Notes: generated by a model not told the origin, from the letters alone. A stretch of DNA of 64,000 nucleotides from Marilutibacter chinensis (GCF_021725675.1 NZ_JAKJPO010000004.1:62001-126000), one strand, 5' to 3'. Positions 1-8,471 are shown, counted from the first letter of the stretch. Numbers and translations are program-made.

Positions 1-35
1 GCTGCGACCCCATGCCGGTATTCCTCCGGCTCGCG

Positions 36-365
36 CTAGCCTGCGGCAAGCGCAAGGATCGGAACATACAACGCATAGACGGTCACCGGCACGACCGCGA
101 ACAGGCCGACCATCCCGACCAGCAGCGGCGCCTTGCCACGGTGGTCGCTGCCGGGCCGGGCGAACCACGCCAGCATCACCAGCACCGGCAGCAACCACAC
201 CACCGCGCCATGGTCGACAAGCAGGCGGGTGAGGACCGGCAGGCTGGCGCCGAAGGAGTCGTAGACGCCGACGAAGTACGGCGTCGCGGCTGTCGGAACC
301 GCCGCGGCGAGGATCGCGCAGAACAGCCCCACCGTCATCCCTATCCGATCTTTCCGCGTCGTCAT
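36..365 (-). CDS. small three-helix membrane protein, function unknown
   Basis: Encodes 109 residues with three hydrophobic segments at about residues 8-28, 52-70 and 80-106, so it should sit in the inner membrane. The ATG at 365 is chosen because AGGGAGG lies 5 bases upstream; the longer open reading beyond it has no ribosome site and a shadow-like composition. The stretch FGASLPVLTRLLVDHG resembles a motif I associate with small uncharacterised bacterial membrane proteins and gives no function. It lies downstream of two paralogous soluble proteins on the same strand after a 220-base gap, so a shared transcript is possible but unproven. Confidence 0.75.
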   Translation of the reverse strand: MTTRKDRIGMTVGLFCAILAAAVPTAATPYFVGVYDSFGASLPVLTRLLVDHGAVVWLLPVLVMLAWFARPGSDHRGKAPLLVGMVGLFAVVPVTVYALYVPILALAAG

Positions 366-585
366 GACGTCCTCCCTGAGCTGTTCATGGTTGCGCGTCC
401 GGGTCGCGTCGCGTGCCGTGCCCGAACCGGACTTTACCGTCGTGGGACCGGAGACGACACCATCGCGCATCATTCCTGCACGATATTCCTGCACGATGCC
501 GGGCCGGCAGACGCGTTGCCGGTATCTCCTTCGCCACCGCATGCCGGCGTCGAGGCGGAAGCGGCCCTTCGGGTGCGGCCTTTCG

Positions 586-1509
586 TCAATGGATGCGGGT
601 CCACTCGGTACCGTCGAACCGCAGCACGTCCTGGGCACCGATCGACCACAACACGCCATCGGCGGCGCTGAGGTGATGGCAGGTCGAAGGGATGTCGCAA
701 TCACCGAAGTCGACCGGCACAAGTCGCCCGTCGACCAGCCGGTACAGCATCTCCATGGTCGACAGGTACAGGCTGCCTTCGAACCAGGCCAGCCCCCAGA
801 TGTCCTCTTCGGTCGCGCCATGGTCGATCAGGCGCCACTGGTTTCCGCGCCCGGCGACCAGGACCCCCTCGCTGCCGGCGGCGTAGACGGTGCCGTCCGG
901 CGCGCACACGACCTTGTACAGCGCCCGCCCGGTCGGGCTGTCGAGCTGCTGCCATTGCATGCCGTCGAACGTCCAGATCTCGCCTTCCCAGCCGACGGTG
1001 TAGATCTCGCGGGTCGAATAGCCGTCAACGGATTCGAAGCTGCGCTCGAGCAGTTCATCGGAATCGTCGTCGCCCCAGATGTCCAGGCGCGTCCAACGAC
1101 CGGGAGCATCGCGGCGATATAGTTGGCGGCAGGTGCCGGCGGCGTACAGCATGCCGCCCGATGCGTCATCGGCGATCGCCCTCAGCTCACGGATGTAACC
1201 GCGCGTCGACGGCGGCGGCAAGGCCGGGTCGAACACCTCCCCCGAGATCTCTCCACCGCCGCACATCCAGCTGCCGCTTCCCTTGCGTTCCATCAGCACG
1301 AACTTCTCTTCCGGCAACTGGCAGACCGCCGCCGAGCCGGCCAGCCAGTCGAGGTCGTACCCGCCCCAATCGCCCTGGTCGATGACGATCACGCGGGTGT
1401 GCGCGACCCCCTCCTCGATCAGCGCGTCGTCGGTCGCCAGCAGGTAGGCCAGATCGTGGTAGCGGACCACGCCGCCGATGATGCTGTGGCCTTCGAGAAA
1501 TCCTTCCAT
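586..1509 (-). CDS. propeller-like repeat protein, paralogue A
   Basis: Encodes 307 residues with no signal peptide or membrane segment, so probably cytoplasmic. The chain is a series of short strand blocks with aromatic, Asp-Gly and Gly-rich turns (EIWTFDGMQW, TVYAAGSEGVL, LYLSTMEMLYRLVDG, VLRFDGTEWTRI), the pattern of WD40/Kelch/BNR-type beta-propellers, although no family motif is exact. It is clearly homologous to the next gene upstream: both begin with a VVRYHDL(A/V)Y block and end with HLSAADGVLWSI and a DG..W.RI tail. GGAGAG lies 8 bases before the ATG at 1509. Function is unknown. Tandem soluble paralogues like these are sometimes immunity or binding proteins, but no toxin is visible nearby. 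Confidence 0.8.
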   Translation of the reverse strand: MEGFLEGHSIIGGVVRYHDLAYLLATDDALIEEGVAHTRVIVIDQGDWGGYDLDWLAGSAAVCQLPEEKFVLMERKGSGSWMCGGGEISGEVFDPALPPPSTRGYIRELRAIADDASGGMLYAAGTCRQLYRRDAPGRWTRLDIWGDDDSDELLERSFESVDGYSTREIYTVGWEGEIWTFDGMQWQQLDSPTGRALYKVVCAPDGTVYAAGSEGVLVAGRGNQWRLIDHGATEEDIWGLAWFEGSLYLSTMEMLYRLVDGRLVPVDFGDCDIPSTCHHLSAADGVLWSIGAQDVLRFDGTEWTRIH

Positions 1510-1580
1510 CGGTAGCGCTCTCCAGTCGATCCGGGGTAAATGTTCGATACGCGCAGGGCCGCGCCCCGGCAGGCTTGCGG

Positions 1581-2507
1581 CTAGTCGATGCGACGCCAGC
1601 GGCGGCCGTCATACGCCAATACGTCCTTGGCGGCGATGCTCCACAGCACGCCATCGGCCGCGCTGAGATGGAAGCAGCTCTTGGGGCGCAGCCGGCCGAA
1701 AGCGACCGGCTGCAGGCGGTCGTCATCGAGCGTGTACAGCCCCCCGTGACTGGCGACGTAGAGGGTGTCCTGGAACCAGGCCAGGCTCCAGAAATCGTCG
1801 CCGGGGCCGCCATGCGCGATGACCTCCCATCGCCTCCCACGACCACGCAACAAGGTTCCGGCCTGGCCGCAGGCATAGACATGGCCATCGCCCGCGCAGC
1901 ACAGCGCGGTCAGTATCTTGTCGGTGGGGCTGTCGGCCTGGACCCAGCGCTTGCCGCCGTAGTGCCAGATCTCGCCGTCCAGTCCGGCCGCATAGAGGTC
2001 CTTTCGGTCGAAGCCGGCAATGGCCTCGAAGCCGACGACGCGCGTATCACCTGCGGCCGGCCTGGCGCCGGTGTCCATCGCCCGCCAGTCGTCGACGCCG
2101 TGGCGGCGGTAGACCTGGCGTCCGGCACCACAGGCATGGGCGACGCCGTCGACCGCGCAGACACCGCGGATCGGACCGCGGCCGCCGACCCCATTCCTTC
2201 CGGAGGGCAGGCGCTCTTCGTGCGTATCGCCCGAACCGATGCAGATGACCTCGCCTCCGTTGCCGATGAACAGTGCCTGTTCGATCGGTTCGTGGACCAC
2301 GGTGGCGGCGACCACGGCCCAGGGCTGCACGTCTTCGCCTTCGTCCCCGACCCGCCACAGGCCCGCGTCCCACTCGGTGATGTAGCTGTGGGCCACGCCT
2401 CGCGCCTGGGTCTCGTCGGACACCGAGGCGATGTAGACCAGGTCGTGATAGCGGACCACGCCGGTCACGTGGGAGAACAGCCTGGACCAGGGTTGCGGTT
2501 GCGTCAT
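1581..2507 (-). CDS. propeller-like repeat protein, paralogue B
   Basis: Encodes 308 residues beginning MTQPQPWSRLFSHVTG. The start at 2507 is chosen because AAGGGA lies 8 bases upstream; a longer frame continues to about 2861 but its extra residues look like shadow sequence. The protein has no export signal and shows the same strand-and-turn repeats as its neighbour (EIWHYGGKRWVQ, HVYACGQAGTLLRGRG, LYVASHGGLYTLDDD, VLAYDGRRWRRID). A duplication clearly produced the two genes, which lie 71 bases apart on the same strand and are probably co-transcribed. The divergence between them is substantial, so the duplication is not recent. No enzymatic motif is visible and the function is unknown. Confidence 0.8.
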   Translation of the reverse strand: MTQPQPWSRLFSHVTGVVRYHDLVYIASVSDETQARGVAHSYITEWDAGLWRVGDEGEDVQPWAVVAATVVHEPIEQALFIGNGGEVICIGSGDTHEERLPSGRNGVGGRGPIRGVCAVDGVAHACGAGRQVYRRHGVDDWRAMDTGARPAAGDTRVVGFEAIAGFDRKDLYAAGLDGEIWHYGGKRWVQADSPTDKILTALCCAGDGHVYACGQAGTLLRGRGRRWEVIAHGGPGDDFWSLAWFQDTLYVASHGGLYTLDDDRLQPVAFGRLRPKSCFHLSAADGVLWSIAAKDVLAYDGRRWRRID

Positions 2508-2912
2508 TCGAAATCCCTTCTGCACCATGCGGCCGCGGACATCCTGGAGCGGCGCCTCGCCAGCGAAAGAAAAGCGGCCACCCGAGACGGGTGATCCGGC
2601 CCCATGGCCGGCGCCGCCCGTGCTCTCGGCGAGACCGGTTCGCACCGTCGCGTTCCGACGCCATGGCGCCATGCCATGCATCCTCGGCATGCCACGACGA
2701 ACGGCGATCATCCATGGTGGATGCGCGCCACGCAAGGCGTCCCGGGCATGCCTCATCAAGTCCGATCCGCAACCGGCGACGCGTGGTTCCGCGCATGCAG
2801 GTGCAGCCGGTCCACCCGCTTTCGTTCTCCTGCCGCGCATCCGGCAAACCGGCGTGGGCACCGATCCGGGTCACCGTGACCTCCCGCAGGGTTCATGGAG
2901 CCGCGCGCCGAC
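2508..2912. other. divergent intergenic region without a gene
   Basis: About 400 bases separate the divergent starts at 2507 and 2925. I see no convincing coding sequence on either strand. It contains several short palindromic words, such as CATCCA-TGG-TGGATG near 2711 and overlapping CATGCCATG words near 2673-2690. These may be operators but match no known site. Promoters for both directions should lie here. Confidence 0.4.
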
Positions 2913-2918
2913 TACGAT
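2913..2918 (+). promoter_or_regulatory. -10 box (TACGAT), probable leaderless start
   Basis: TACGAT is followed by exactly six bases and then the ATG at 2925. Transcription should start at or next to the A of the start codon. No Shine-Dalgarno sequence is present, which fits a leaderless mRNA. Confidence 0.5.
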
Positions 2919-2924
2919 GCCGGC

Positions 2925-4103
2925 ATGAAGAACATCGTGCTCAGCCTCGCGCTTGCCGCCCTCACCCTTACCTCCCACGCCCGCGCCCAGGACTGTCCGG
3001 ACATCGCGCCGTACCAGCCCGCGCGCGAGGTCATCGCCGACCTGACCCGGATCGTCGCGCCGAACGGCGTGCAGGAGTCCTACGCAACGGAAATCGGCGG
3101 CATCGAGCAGTACGTCAATGTCCGGGGCCAGGACCGCGACAACCCGGTGATCCTGTTCGTGCACGGCGGGCCCGCATCACCGCTGACGCCGAGCCTGTGG
3201 CAGTTCCAGCGACCGCTGGAGGAATACTTCACGATGGTCACCTGGGATCAGCGCGCGGCCGGGCGGACCTTCAACCTCTCCGACCCGGACCCGATCTCCG
3301 ATACGATCCGCATCCCGCGCTACATCGACGACGCGATCGAGGTCGCCGAGCATGTCCGCAGCCGCTACGGCAAGCGCAAGCTGATCCTGATGGGACACAG
3401 CTGGGGCACGATCGTCGGTATGGGCGCGGCGCTGAAGCGGCCGGATCTGTTCCACGCCTACGTCGGCATCGGCCAGGTGATCGACGTGCAGGAGAACGAG
3501 CGGATCAGCTTCGACTATGCGCTCGAGCAGGCCCGCAGACACGGCAACGCCGAGGCGGTGCGGGCGCTGGAGGCGATCGCACCCTACCCCGGCGACACTC
3601 CGCTGACCCGCGATCGCATCGTCACCGCGCGGATCTGGGCGCAGCACTACGGCGGCATGAGCGCGTTCCGCGACGAGACCAACCTGTATTTCTACCGTGC
3701 CGGCCGGCTGTCGCCCGAGTACGACGCCGCCGACGTCTGCGCGATCAACCGCGGCAACATGTTCACGCTCGGCCGCATCCTCGACGCGTTCCTGGAAACC
3801 GACTACAGCGGCGTCTCCCGCTTCCCGATCCCGGTGGTGATGCTGATGGGCCGTCACGACTACACCACGCCGTCGCAGCCGACCGCGAACTGGCTGGATG
3901 CGGTGGAAGCGCCGTACAAGCGCGGCATCTGGTTCGAGCGTTCCGCGCACATGGTGCCGTGGGAGGAGCCGGGCAAGACCCTGGTCAGCCTGCTGGAGAC
4001 GGTGCGGCCGATCGCGATCGGAAGCGAGGCCGCGACGCAGACGGAGAGCGCCGCAGCCCGCGCGACCGCCCGGGGCCGCGATACCGGAGGCGGCGTCCGG
4101 TAG
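2925..4103 (+). CDS. secreted alpha/beta hydrolase, proline iminopeptidase-like
   Basis: Encodes 392 residues. Residues 1-22 form a signal peptide (MKNIVLSLALAALTLTSHARAQ), so the enzyme should be periplasmic or secreted. HGGPA at 80-84 is the oxyanion-hole motif of the proline iminopeptidase branch, and GHSWG at 157-161 is the nucleophile elbow with Ser159. An Asp near 312 (GRHD) and a His near 342 (RSAHMVPWE) complete a likely triad. The fold and motifs point to an alpha/beta hydrolase of the S33 type; the substrate is not shown by the sequence. The start at 2925 gives a clean signal peptide. The last 25 or so residues are low-complexity and polar. A second, cytoplasmic S33 enzyme (pip) is encoded at 27740-28681. 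Confidence 0.85.
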   Translation: MKNIVLSLALAALTLTSHARAQDCPDIAPYQPAREVIADLTRIVAPNGVQESYATEIGGIEQYVNVRGQDRDNPVILFVHGGPASPLTPSLWQFQRPLEEYFTMVTWDQRAAGRTFNLSDPDPISDTIRIPRYIDDAIEVAEHVRSRYGKRKLILMGHSWGTIVGMGAALKRPDLFHAYVGIGQVIDVQENERISFDYALEQARRHGNAEAVRALEAIAPYPGDTPLTRDRIVTARIWAQHYGGMSAFRDETNLYFYRAGRLSPEYDAADVCAINRGNMFTLGRILDAFLETDYSGVSRFPIPVVMLMGRHDYTTPSQPTANWLDAVEAPYKRGIWFERSAHMVPWEEPGKTLVSLLETVRPIAIGSEAATQTESAAARATARGRDTGGGVR

Positions 4104-4157
4104 CCCCGCCCGGTCGCCGGGGGCTGCCGTCGGGCCGCCGATCCCACGCCGATCGGT

Positions 4158-4163
4158 TAGGCT
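4158..4163 (+). promoter_or_regulatory. -10 box (TAGGCT), probable leaderless start of moaB
   Basis: TAGGCT is followed by six bases (CGGCGC) and the moaB ATG at 4170. There is no clear ribosome site, so a leaderless transcript is likely. Confidence 0.45.
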
Positions 4164-4169
4164 CGGCGC

Positions 4170-4688
4170 ATGACCGCCACCCCCGACTTCATCCCGCTCT
4201 CGCTGTGCGTGCTGACCGTGTCCGACAGCCGCACGTCCGCCAACGACACTTCCGGCGACTATCTGGCCCGGGCGTTGACCGACGCCGGCCACCGGCTTGC
4301 CGGACGCGCCCTGCTGCCGGACGACAAGTACCGGCTGCGCGCCACGGTTTCGCAATGGATCACCGATGCCGGGGTCGACGGGATCCTGGTCACCGGCGGC
4401 ACCGGCTTCACCGGCCGCGACTCCACTCCCGAAGCGCTGCTGCCGCTGCTGGACAAGCGGATGGACGGATTCGGCGAGTTGTTCCGGGCGCTCAGCTTCG
4501 AGGAAATCGGCACCTCGACCCTGCAGTCGCGCGCGTTCGCCGGGCTCGCCAACGGCACCTTCCTGTTCGCCCTGCCCGGCTCGACTTCGGCCTGCCGCAC
4601 CGGCTGGGAAAGGATCATCAAGGCACAGCTCGACGCCCGCACCCGTCCATGCAACCTTGCGAACCTGAAGCCACGACTGAAGGAGTAG
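4170..4688 (+). CDS. moaB: molybdenum cofactor biosynthesis protein MoaB
   Basis: Encodes 172 residues, the normal length for MoaB. This family binds molybdopterin and belongs to the MogA/MoeA fold group, acting in adenylylation of molybdopterin or related late steps of cofactor synthesis. TVSDSRTSANDTSGDYL near the N-terminus and GGTGFTGRDSTPEALLPLL in the middle are the conserved loop and the GGTG binding motif; LPGSTSACRTGWERII near the end is also typical. No other molybdenum gene lies in the window. The next gene, a small DNA-binding protein, begins 4 bases after its stop, so the two are co-transcribed. Confidence 0.92.
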   Translation: MTATPDFIPLSLCVLTVSDSRTSANDTSGDYLARALTDAGHRLAGRALLPDDKYRLRATVSQWITDAGVDGILVTGGTGFTGRDSTPEALLPLLDKRMDGFGELFRALSFEEIGTSTLQSRAFAGLANGTFLFALPGSTSACRTGWERIIKAQLDARTRPCNLANLKPRLKE

Positions 4689-4692
4689 CCCG

Positions 4693-5061
4693 ATGGCCAT
4701 CGACCAGACCCTGCGCCTGCTGGCGCGTGCCCGTGGCCTGAGCGTCAGCGACATCGCGACCGCGATCCCGCGCGCCGGCGTCAACACGGTCAACGCCTGG
4801 CTGAGGGGCGACAAGCTGCCCGGACAGGATCAGCTCGACGCGCTGGCGCGGACCTTCGGCGTACCCGCCGGCGCTCTGCTGGCGGAGCTGGCCAGCAGCC
4901 TCGACCCGGCGCGCACGGCGGGCGAACACGACCTGCTCGCCGCCTACCGGGCGCTCAACACCCGCCAGCAGGGCGCCCTGCTCGAGGTCGCACGCGGGAT
5001 GGCCGGGCATCCGTCGCCGCGCGGGCGCGCCGTCCGCAAGGCCACGAGGAAGAAATCCTGA
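4693..5061 (+). CDS. XRE-family helix-turn-helix protein
   Basis: Encodes 122 residues. Residues 5-60 form a Cro/C1-type helix-turn-helix: LARARGLSVSDIATAI, then the recognition region VNTVNAWLRGDKLPGQDQLDALARTFGV. The C-terminal half is helical and ends in a basic tail (RKATRKKS). It should bind DNA as a transcriptional regulator; its target is unknown. The gene sits between moaB and ppk2 with gaps of 4 and 41 bases, so all three are probably one operon and it may regulate its own neighbours. Confidence 0.82.
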   Translation: MAIDQTLRLLARARGLSVSDIATAIPRAGVNTVNAWLRGDKLPGQDQLDALARTFGVPAGALLAELASSLDPARTAGEHDLLAAYRALNTRQQGALLEVARGMAGHPSPRGRAVRKATRKKS

Positions 5062-5102
5062 GCGAGACCGGAGCGCGCGCAGCCGTTGAGGAGAAGGGCA
5101 CG

Positions 5103-5870
5103 ATGAAGAAGAAGGAATACGAGGAAGCACTCGAACCGCTGCAGCTGGAACTGGCCACCGTCGCGCGCTGGCTGCGACACACCGGCAAGCGCCTGCTGGT
5201 GCTGCTGGAAGGCCGCGACACCGCCGGCAAGGGCGGCGTGGTCGGCGCGATCAGCGACCACCTCAACCCGCGCCAGTGCCATACCGTCGCCCTGCCCAAG
5301 CCGAGCGAACGCGAGGCCGGCCAGTGGTACTTCCAGCGCTACGTGCCGCACCTGCCGGCCGCCGGCGAGATCGCGCTGTTCGACCGCAGCTGGTACAACC
5401 GCGCCGGCGTCGAGAAGGTGATGGGCTTCGCCAGCGACGCCGAGGTCGAGCTGTTCCTGAAACAGGCACCGGTGTTCGAGAAGCTGCTGGTGGACGACGG
5501 CATCCTGCTGTTCAAGTACTGGCTGTGCTGCGACCAGGAGAAGCAGGAGGAGCGATTCGCGGAGCGGGCGGAGGATCCGCTGAAGCGCTGGAAGCTCTCG
5601 CCGATCGACCTGAAGGCGCGCGAGAAATACGATGCCTACACCGAGGCGCGCGAGGCGATGCTGGCGGCGACCCACACCGGGCACGCGCCGTGGACGCTGG
5701 TCGACTTCAACGACCAGAAGCGCGGACGCCTGACCCTGATCCGCGACCTGCTCGACCGGCTGCACGAACGCGAGGTTCCGGTACCGGAGATCGAGTTCCC
5801 GCCTCTCGGCCATTCGCCGCTGGAAGAGCGCTACCGGGTGCTGAAGCCGATCCGCAATTACGGGGACTGA
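5103..5870 (+). CDS. ppk2: polyphosphate kinase 2 family protein
   Basis: Encodes 255 residues, near the length of one-domain PPK2 enzymes. PPK2 transfers phosphate between polyphosphate and nucleotides. The Walker A motif GRDTAGKGG is at 37-45, FDRSWYNRAGVE from 93 is the Walker B/lid region, and RWKLSPIDLKAREKYDAYT is the conserved helical segment. It should be cytoplasmic. GAGGAGAAGGG before the ATG at 5103 is a strong ribosome site. Whether it acts on AMP, ADP or GDP cannot be read from these motifs. Confidence 0.92.
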   Translation: MKKKEYEEALEPLQLELATVARWLRHTGKRLLVLLEGRDTAGKGGVVGAISDHLNPRQCHTVALPKPSEREAGQWYFQRYVPHLPAAGEIALFDRSWYNRAGVEKVMGFASDAEVELFLKQAPVFEKLLVDDGILLFKYWLCCDQEKQEERFAERAEDPLKRWKLSPIDLKAREKYDAYTEAREAMLAATHTGHAPWTLVDFNDQKRGRLTLIRDLLDRLHEREVPVPEIEFPPLGHSPLEERYRVLKPIRNYGD

Positions 5871-5950
5871 TGCGCCCGCTCCCGCTGGCGGCCTGCCGGC
5901 AGCCATGCCGGCGCCGGCGAGGCACTGGCCGGGCAGCCCGCGAATGGCGC

Positions 5951-5975
5951 GTAACCTTTTCCGCCCGCATCCGAA
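5951..5975 (+). promoter_or_regulatory. ECF-sigma-type promoter before the sigma/NrsF pair
   Basis: GTAACC at 5951-5956 is followed by 15 bases and CGAA at 5972-5975. From memory, Caulobacter SigF promoters have a GTAACC/CGAA form with about 16 bases between. The adjacent gene pair is a sigma factor with an NrsF-type anti-sigma, so this is a candidate autoregulatory promoter. The spacer is one base short of the form I remember. Confidence 0.5.
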
Positions 5976-6110
5976 CCGGTGAACATCGGCACCGGGACAA
6001 CCGCCGTCCCCGCCTCCACAGGGAGAAACCGGACATCGCCGCAGGCATCGCGACGGCAGGGATTCCCGCGTCGGCAGACGTTTTTGCGGGCATGCGGCGA
6101 CGACGTCATC

Positions 6111-6851
6111 ATGGGCACCATCGTTCCCTTCGCGCGGACATCCCCGCCTTCGATGTCCCCTGAGCCCACCACGACCGGCACCCGGCCGCACGGCGACCGT
6201 CACGACCCGCGGGCCGATGCGGTGCCGTGGGAGCGGCTGATGCAGCTGGCGCAGGGCGGTGACCGCGCCGCCTATCACGCGCTGCTGGAGTCGATCGTGC
6301 CTTACGTGCGCGCGATCGCCCGCCGCCATCTCGGCGCGGGCGAGGACACCGAGGACGCGGTGCAGGAGATCCTGATGGTCGTCCACGGCATCCGTCACAC
6401 CTACGAGCCCGGGCGCCCGTTCAAGCCGTGGCTGGGCACGATCGCGAGCCGTCGCTGCATCGACCTGCTGCGCAAGCGCACGCATCGGCTGCGACACGAG
6501 TTCGACGACTTCGACGCGCTACCCGAACATCTGCTCGCCCGGCAGGACGACGATGCCGCCACGCCGCTCGATGCGGCCAGCCGCGCCGAATCGGCGCGGG
6601 CGCTACGCGAAGCGGTCGACGCCCTGCCGGAACGGCAGCGCGAGGCGGTGCGCCTGCTGCGTCTGAAGGAACTGTCGCTGGGCGAGGCCGCCGAGCACAG
6701 CGCGCAGAGCACCGGTGCGCTGAAGGTCGCATACCACCGCGCACTGAAATCGCTGCGCCGGACGCTCGGAAATACCGGCGAAGCACCGGACCGGAACCAC
6801 GATCGGAAACAGGACGACACCCCCAGCAATGCAGGCCGCCGGAATGACTGA
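6111..6851 (+). CDS. ECF-type RNA polymerase sigma factor
   Basis: Encodes 246 residues from the ATG at 6111; an ATG at 6153 is an alternative and neither has a strong ribosome site. Region 2 covers about residues 45-115 (YVRAIARRHLGAGEDTEDAV, then FKPWLGTIASRRCIDLLRKR) and region 4 about 170-230 (DALPERQREAVRLLRLKEL, then ALKVAYHRALKSLRR). The stop overlaps the next start (ATGACTGA), so translation of the membrane anti-sigma is coupled. The pair resembles the SigF-NrsF system, which answers metal or oxidative stress in Caulobacter; the signal here is inferred only. The first 25 and last 25 residues are low-complexity. Confidence 0.85.
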   Translation: MGTIVPFARTSPPSMSPEPTTTGTRPHGDRHDPRADAVPWERLMQLAQGGDRAAYHALLESIVPYVRAIARRHLGAGEDTEDAVQEILMVVHGIRHTYEPGRPFKPWLGTIASRRCIDLLRKRTHRLRHEFDDFDALPEHLLARQDDDAATPLDAASRAESARALREAVDALPERQREAVRLLRLKELSLGEAAEHSAQSTGALKVAYHRALKSLRRTLGNTGEAPDRNHDRKQDDTPSNAGRRND

Positions 6852-7506
6852 CACCGATCGCCTCATCGACCACCTGGCATCACGCGGCACGCGCGTGCGG
6901 CCGCTGGCCTCGCCGCTGCGACGGACGCTGTTGTGGCTGACGCTGGCGGCGCTGGTGCTGACGGCGATCGTGGCCGTCGGCGGACTCCACCCGGGCGCAC
7001 TGCAGGCCTTGCGGGCTCCGGCGCCACGGCTGGAGTGGATCGCGAGCGTGCTGGTCGGCGTGCTCGCGGCATATGCGACATTCCAGGTCAGCGTGCCCGG
7101 GCGCTCGCCGCGCTGGGCGCTGCTGCCGCTGCCGGCACTGGCGCTGTGGCTGGGCGGGATGGGCTGGGGCTGCCTGCAGGAGGTCGCCCGGCTCGGTCCG
7201 GCGGCGCTCGCCCTCCATGCCGGCAGCGCCGAATGCGCCCAGGCGATCGCGCTGACCAGCCTGCCGCTGAGCCTGGTGATGCTGCTGCTGGTACGTCATG
7301 CCGGCGTGGTGCGCCCGGCGATCACCGCCACCCTCGCCACCCTCAGCACCGCGGCGCTGGCCTCGGCCGGGGTCGGCCTGATCCATGCCGGCGAAACCAT
7401 GCTGATGGTGCTGCTGTTCCATTTCGGGATGGTGGCGGTGCTGAGTGGCCTGAGCCTGGTGTTCAGCCGCCGCCTGTTCGCCTGGATCGGCTACGCGCCG
7501 CGGTGA
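6844..7506 (+). CDS. nrsF: NrsF-type (DUF1109) membrane anti-sigma factor
   Basis: Encodes 220 residues with six predicted membrane helices and a short cytoplasmic N-terminus (MTDTDRLIDHLASRGTRVRP), the layout of the DUF1109/NrsF family. Family members hold a partner sigma factor at the membrane until a signal is sensed. The periplasmic Cys pair seen in the family fits here as Cys in GWGCLQE and Cys in SAECAQAI, which could sense metals or oxidants. The gene starts inside the sigma gene with an 8-base overlap, consistent with a fixed ratio of the two proteins. Confidence 0.85.
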   Translation: MTDTDRLIDHLASRGTRVRPLASPLRRTLLWLTLAALVLTAIVAVGGLHPGALQALRAPAPRLEWIASVLVGVLAAYATFQVSVPGRSPRWALLPLPALALWLGGMGWGCLQEVARLGPAALALHAGSAECAQAIALTSLPLSLVMLLLVRHAGVVRPAITATLATLSTAALASAGVGLIHAGETMLMVLLFHFGMVAVLSGLSLVFSRRLFAWIGYAPR

Positions 7507-7560
7507 CGGTCGCGTCGTCGTTCATCGATCCACGCGCGCCCGCGCGACCGGACGGTCCCC

Positions 7561-7830
7561 TCAACCGACGGTAAAACCGGCGCCCGCCTCGTCTTCTCCG
7601 GCCGCCTCGCGCCGGACCGAGGCCACCCGCGCCAGCGGCGGCCCGTGCTGCAGCCAGTGATCGAGCCGGTCGATCGCCCCGGCGTCTCCGACGGCAAGCA
7701 CCTCGACCCGGCCGTCGGCGAGGTTGCGTGCATGCCCGCGGAGACCGAGCTGCTGCGCCTGTTCGCAGGTGGAGGCACGGAACCAGACCCCCTGCACCTG
7801 GCCTTCGATCCAGAAGCGCGCCGCGGCCAT
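7561..7830 (-). CDS. acyP: acylphosphatase
   Basis: Encodes 89 residues, the usual acylphosphatase length. It should hydrolyse carboxyl-phosphate bonds such as acetyl phosphate in the cytoplasm. The signature GQVQGVWFRAST carries the catalytic Arg, and GLRGHARNLADGRVEV carries the catalytic Asn in the second motif. GGAGGAAGG precedes the ATG at 7830, which fixes the start well inside a longer open frame. It is the last gene of a minus-strand operon with a thioredoxin lipoprotein and YihY, separated from the former by 4 bases. Confidence 0.92.
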   Translation of the reverse strand: MAAARFWIEGQVQGVWFRASTCEQAQQLGLRGHARNLADGRVEVLAVGDAGAIDRLDHWLQHGPPLARVASVRREAAGEDEAGAGFTVG

Positions 7831-7834
7831 GCGC

Positions 7835-8467
7835 CTACCTTCCTCCGCCGCTGCCGGACCCGGCGTCGACCGCCTGGCCGATACGGCCGATCGCCGATTC
7901 GATGTCCTGCGCGGTGACCGGACCGAGGAACCGGTCGGCGACACGGCCATCCGGCGCGATCAGGTAGGTCATCGGCAGGCCGCGCGGCGTCTCGAAGTCG
8001 GCGGGCGGATCGTAGGTGTCGATGATCACGACCGGGTACACGACCGGGTGCTTCTCGAGAAAGGCCTTCATCTCGGCGACCTCGATTTCCTCGTAGGCCA
8101 GGCCGACCACCTCGATGTGCTCGCGCATCGCGTCGAGCGCCGACAGTTCCGGCATTTCCTTCAGGCAGGGCTTGCACCAGGTCGCCCAGAAATTCACCAC
8201 CACCCAGCGGCCGCGATGTTCGGCCAGGTCGTACGGCGTGCCGTCGACCGCGACACCCTTCAGCTCCGGGCGCTCGACGGTGATGTTGCCGCCGGCAACG
8301 TCGTCTGCACCGGGATCGGAGACGGCCGGTTCTTCGTCGGCCACGGCGGCCGCACCGTCGTCCGTGGCCGGTTCCGGAGCGCGCTGGCAGGCACCCAGCA
8401 GCAGCAGGCCGGCCAGCAGGGCCAGCGGCGGCATCCACGTGCGAAAACGGGAAAAACATCCGTACAT
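7835..8467 (-). CDS. TlpA/ResA-like thioredoxin lipoprotein
   Basis: Encodes 210 residues from the ATG at 8467, which has AGAGGA 8-10 bases upstream; an ATG at 8485 inside the end of the upstream gene is the alternative. Residues 1-27 are a lipoprotein signal with lipobox LLLGAC. A polar linker leads to a thioredoxin fold from about residue 65, with active site WATWCKPCLKEMP and a cis-Pro region GLPMTYLI. The protein should be membrane-anchored in the periplasm and act as a thiol-disulfide reductase. It lies 4 bases after yihY. Confidence 0.88.
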   Translation of the reverse strand: MYGCFSRFRTWMPPLALLAGLLLLGACQRAPEPATDDGAAAVADEEPAVSDPGADDVAGGNITVERPELKGVAVDGTPYDLAEHRGRWVVVNFWATWCKPCLKEMPELSALDAMREHIEVVGLAYEEIEVAEMKAFLEKHPVVYPVVIIDTYDPPADFETPRGLPMTYLIAPDGRVADRFLGPVTAQDIESAIGRIGQAVDAGSGSGGGR

Positions 8468-8471
8468 CGAT

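Noticed and set aside
2604..4741. 716-residue plus-strand frame overlapping the hydrolase and moaB
   Set aside because: It is out of frame with both genes, is very rich in Arg, Pro and Ala, and has no domain; the hydrolase and moaB frames carry clear motifs.
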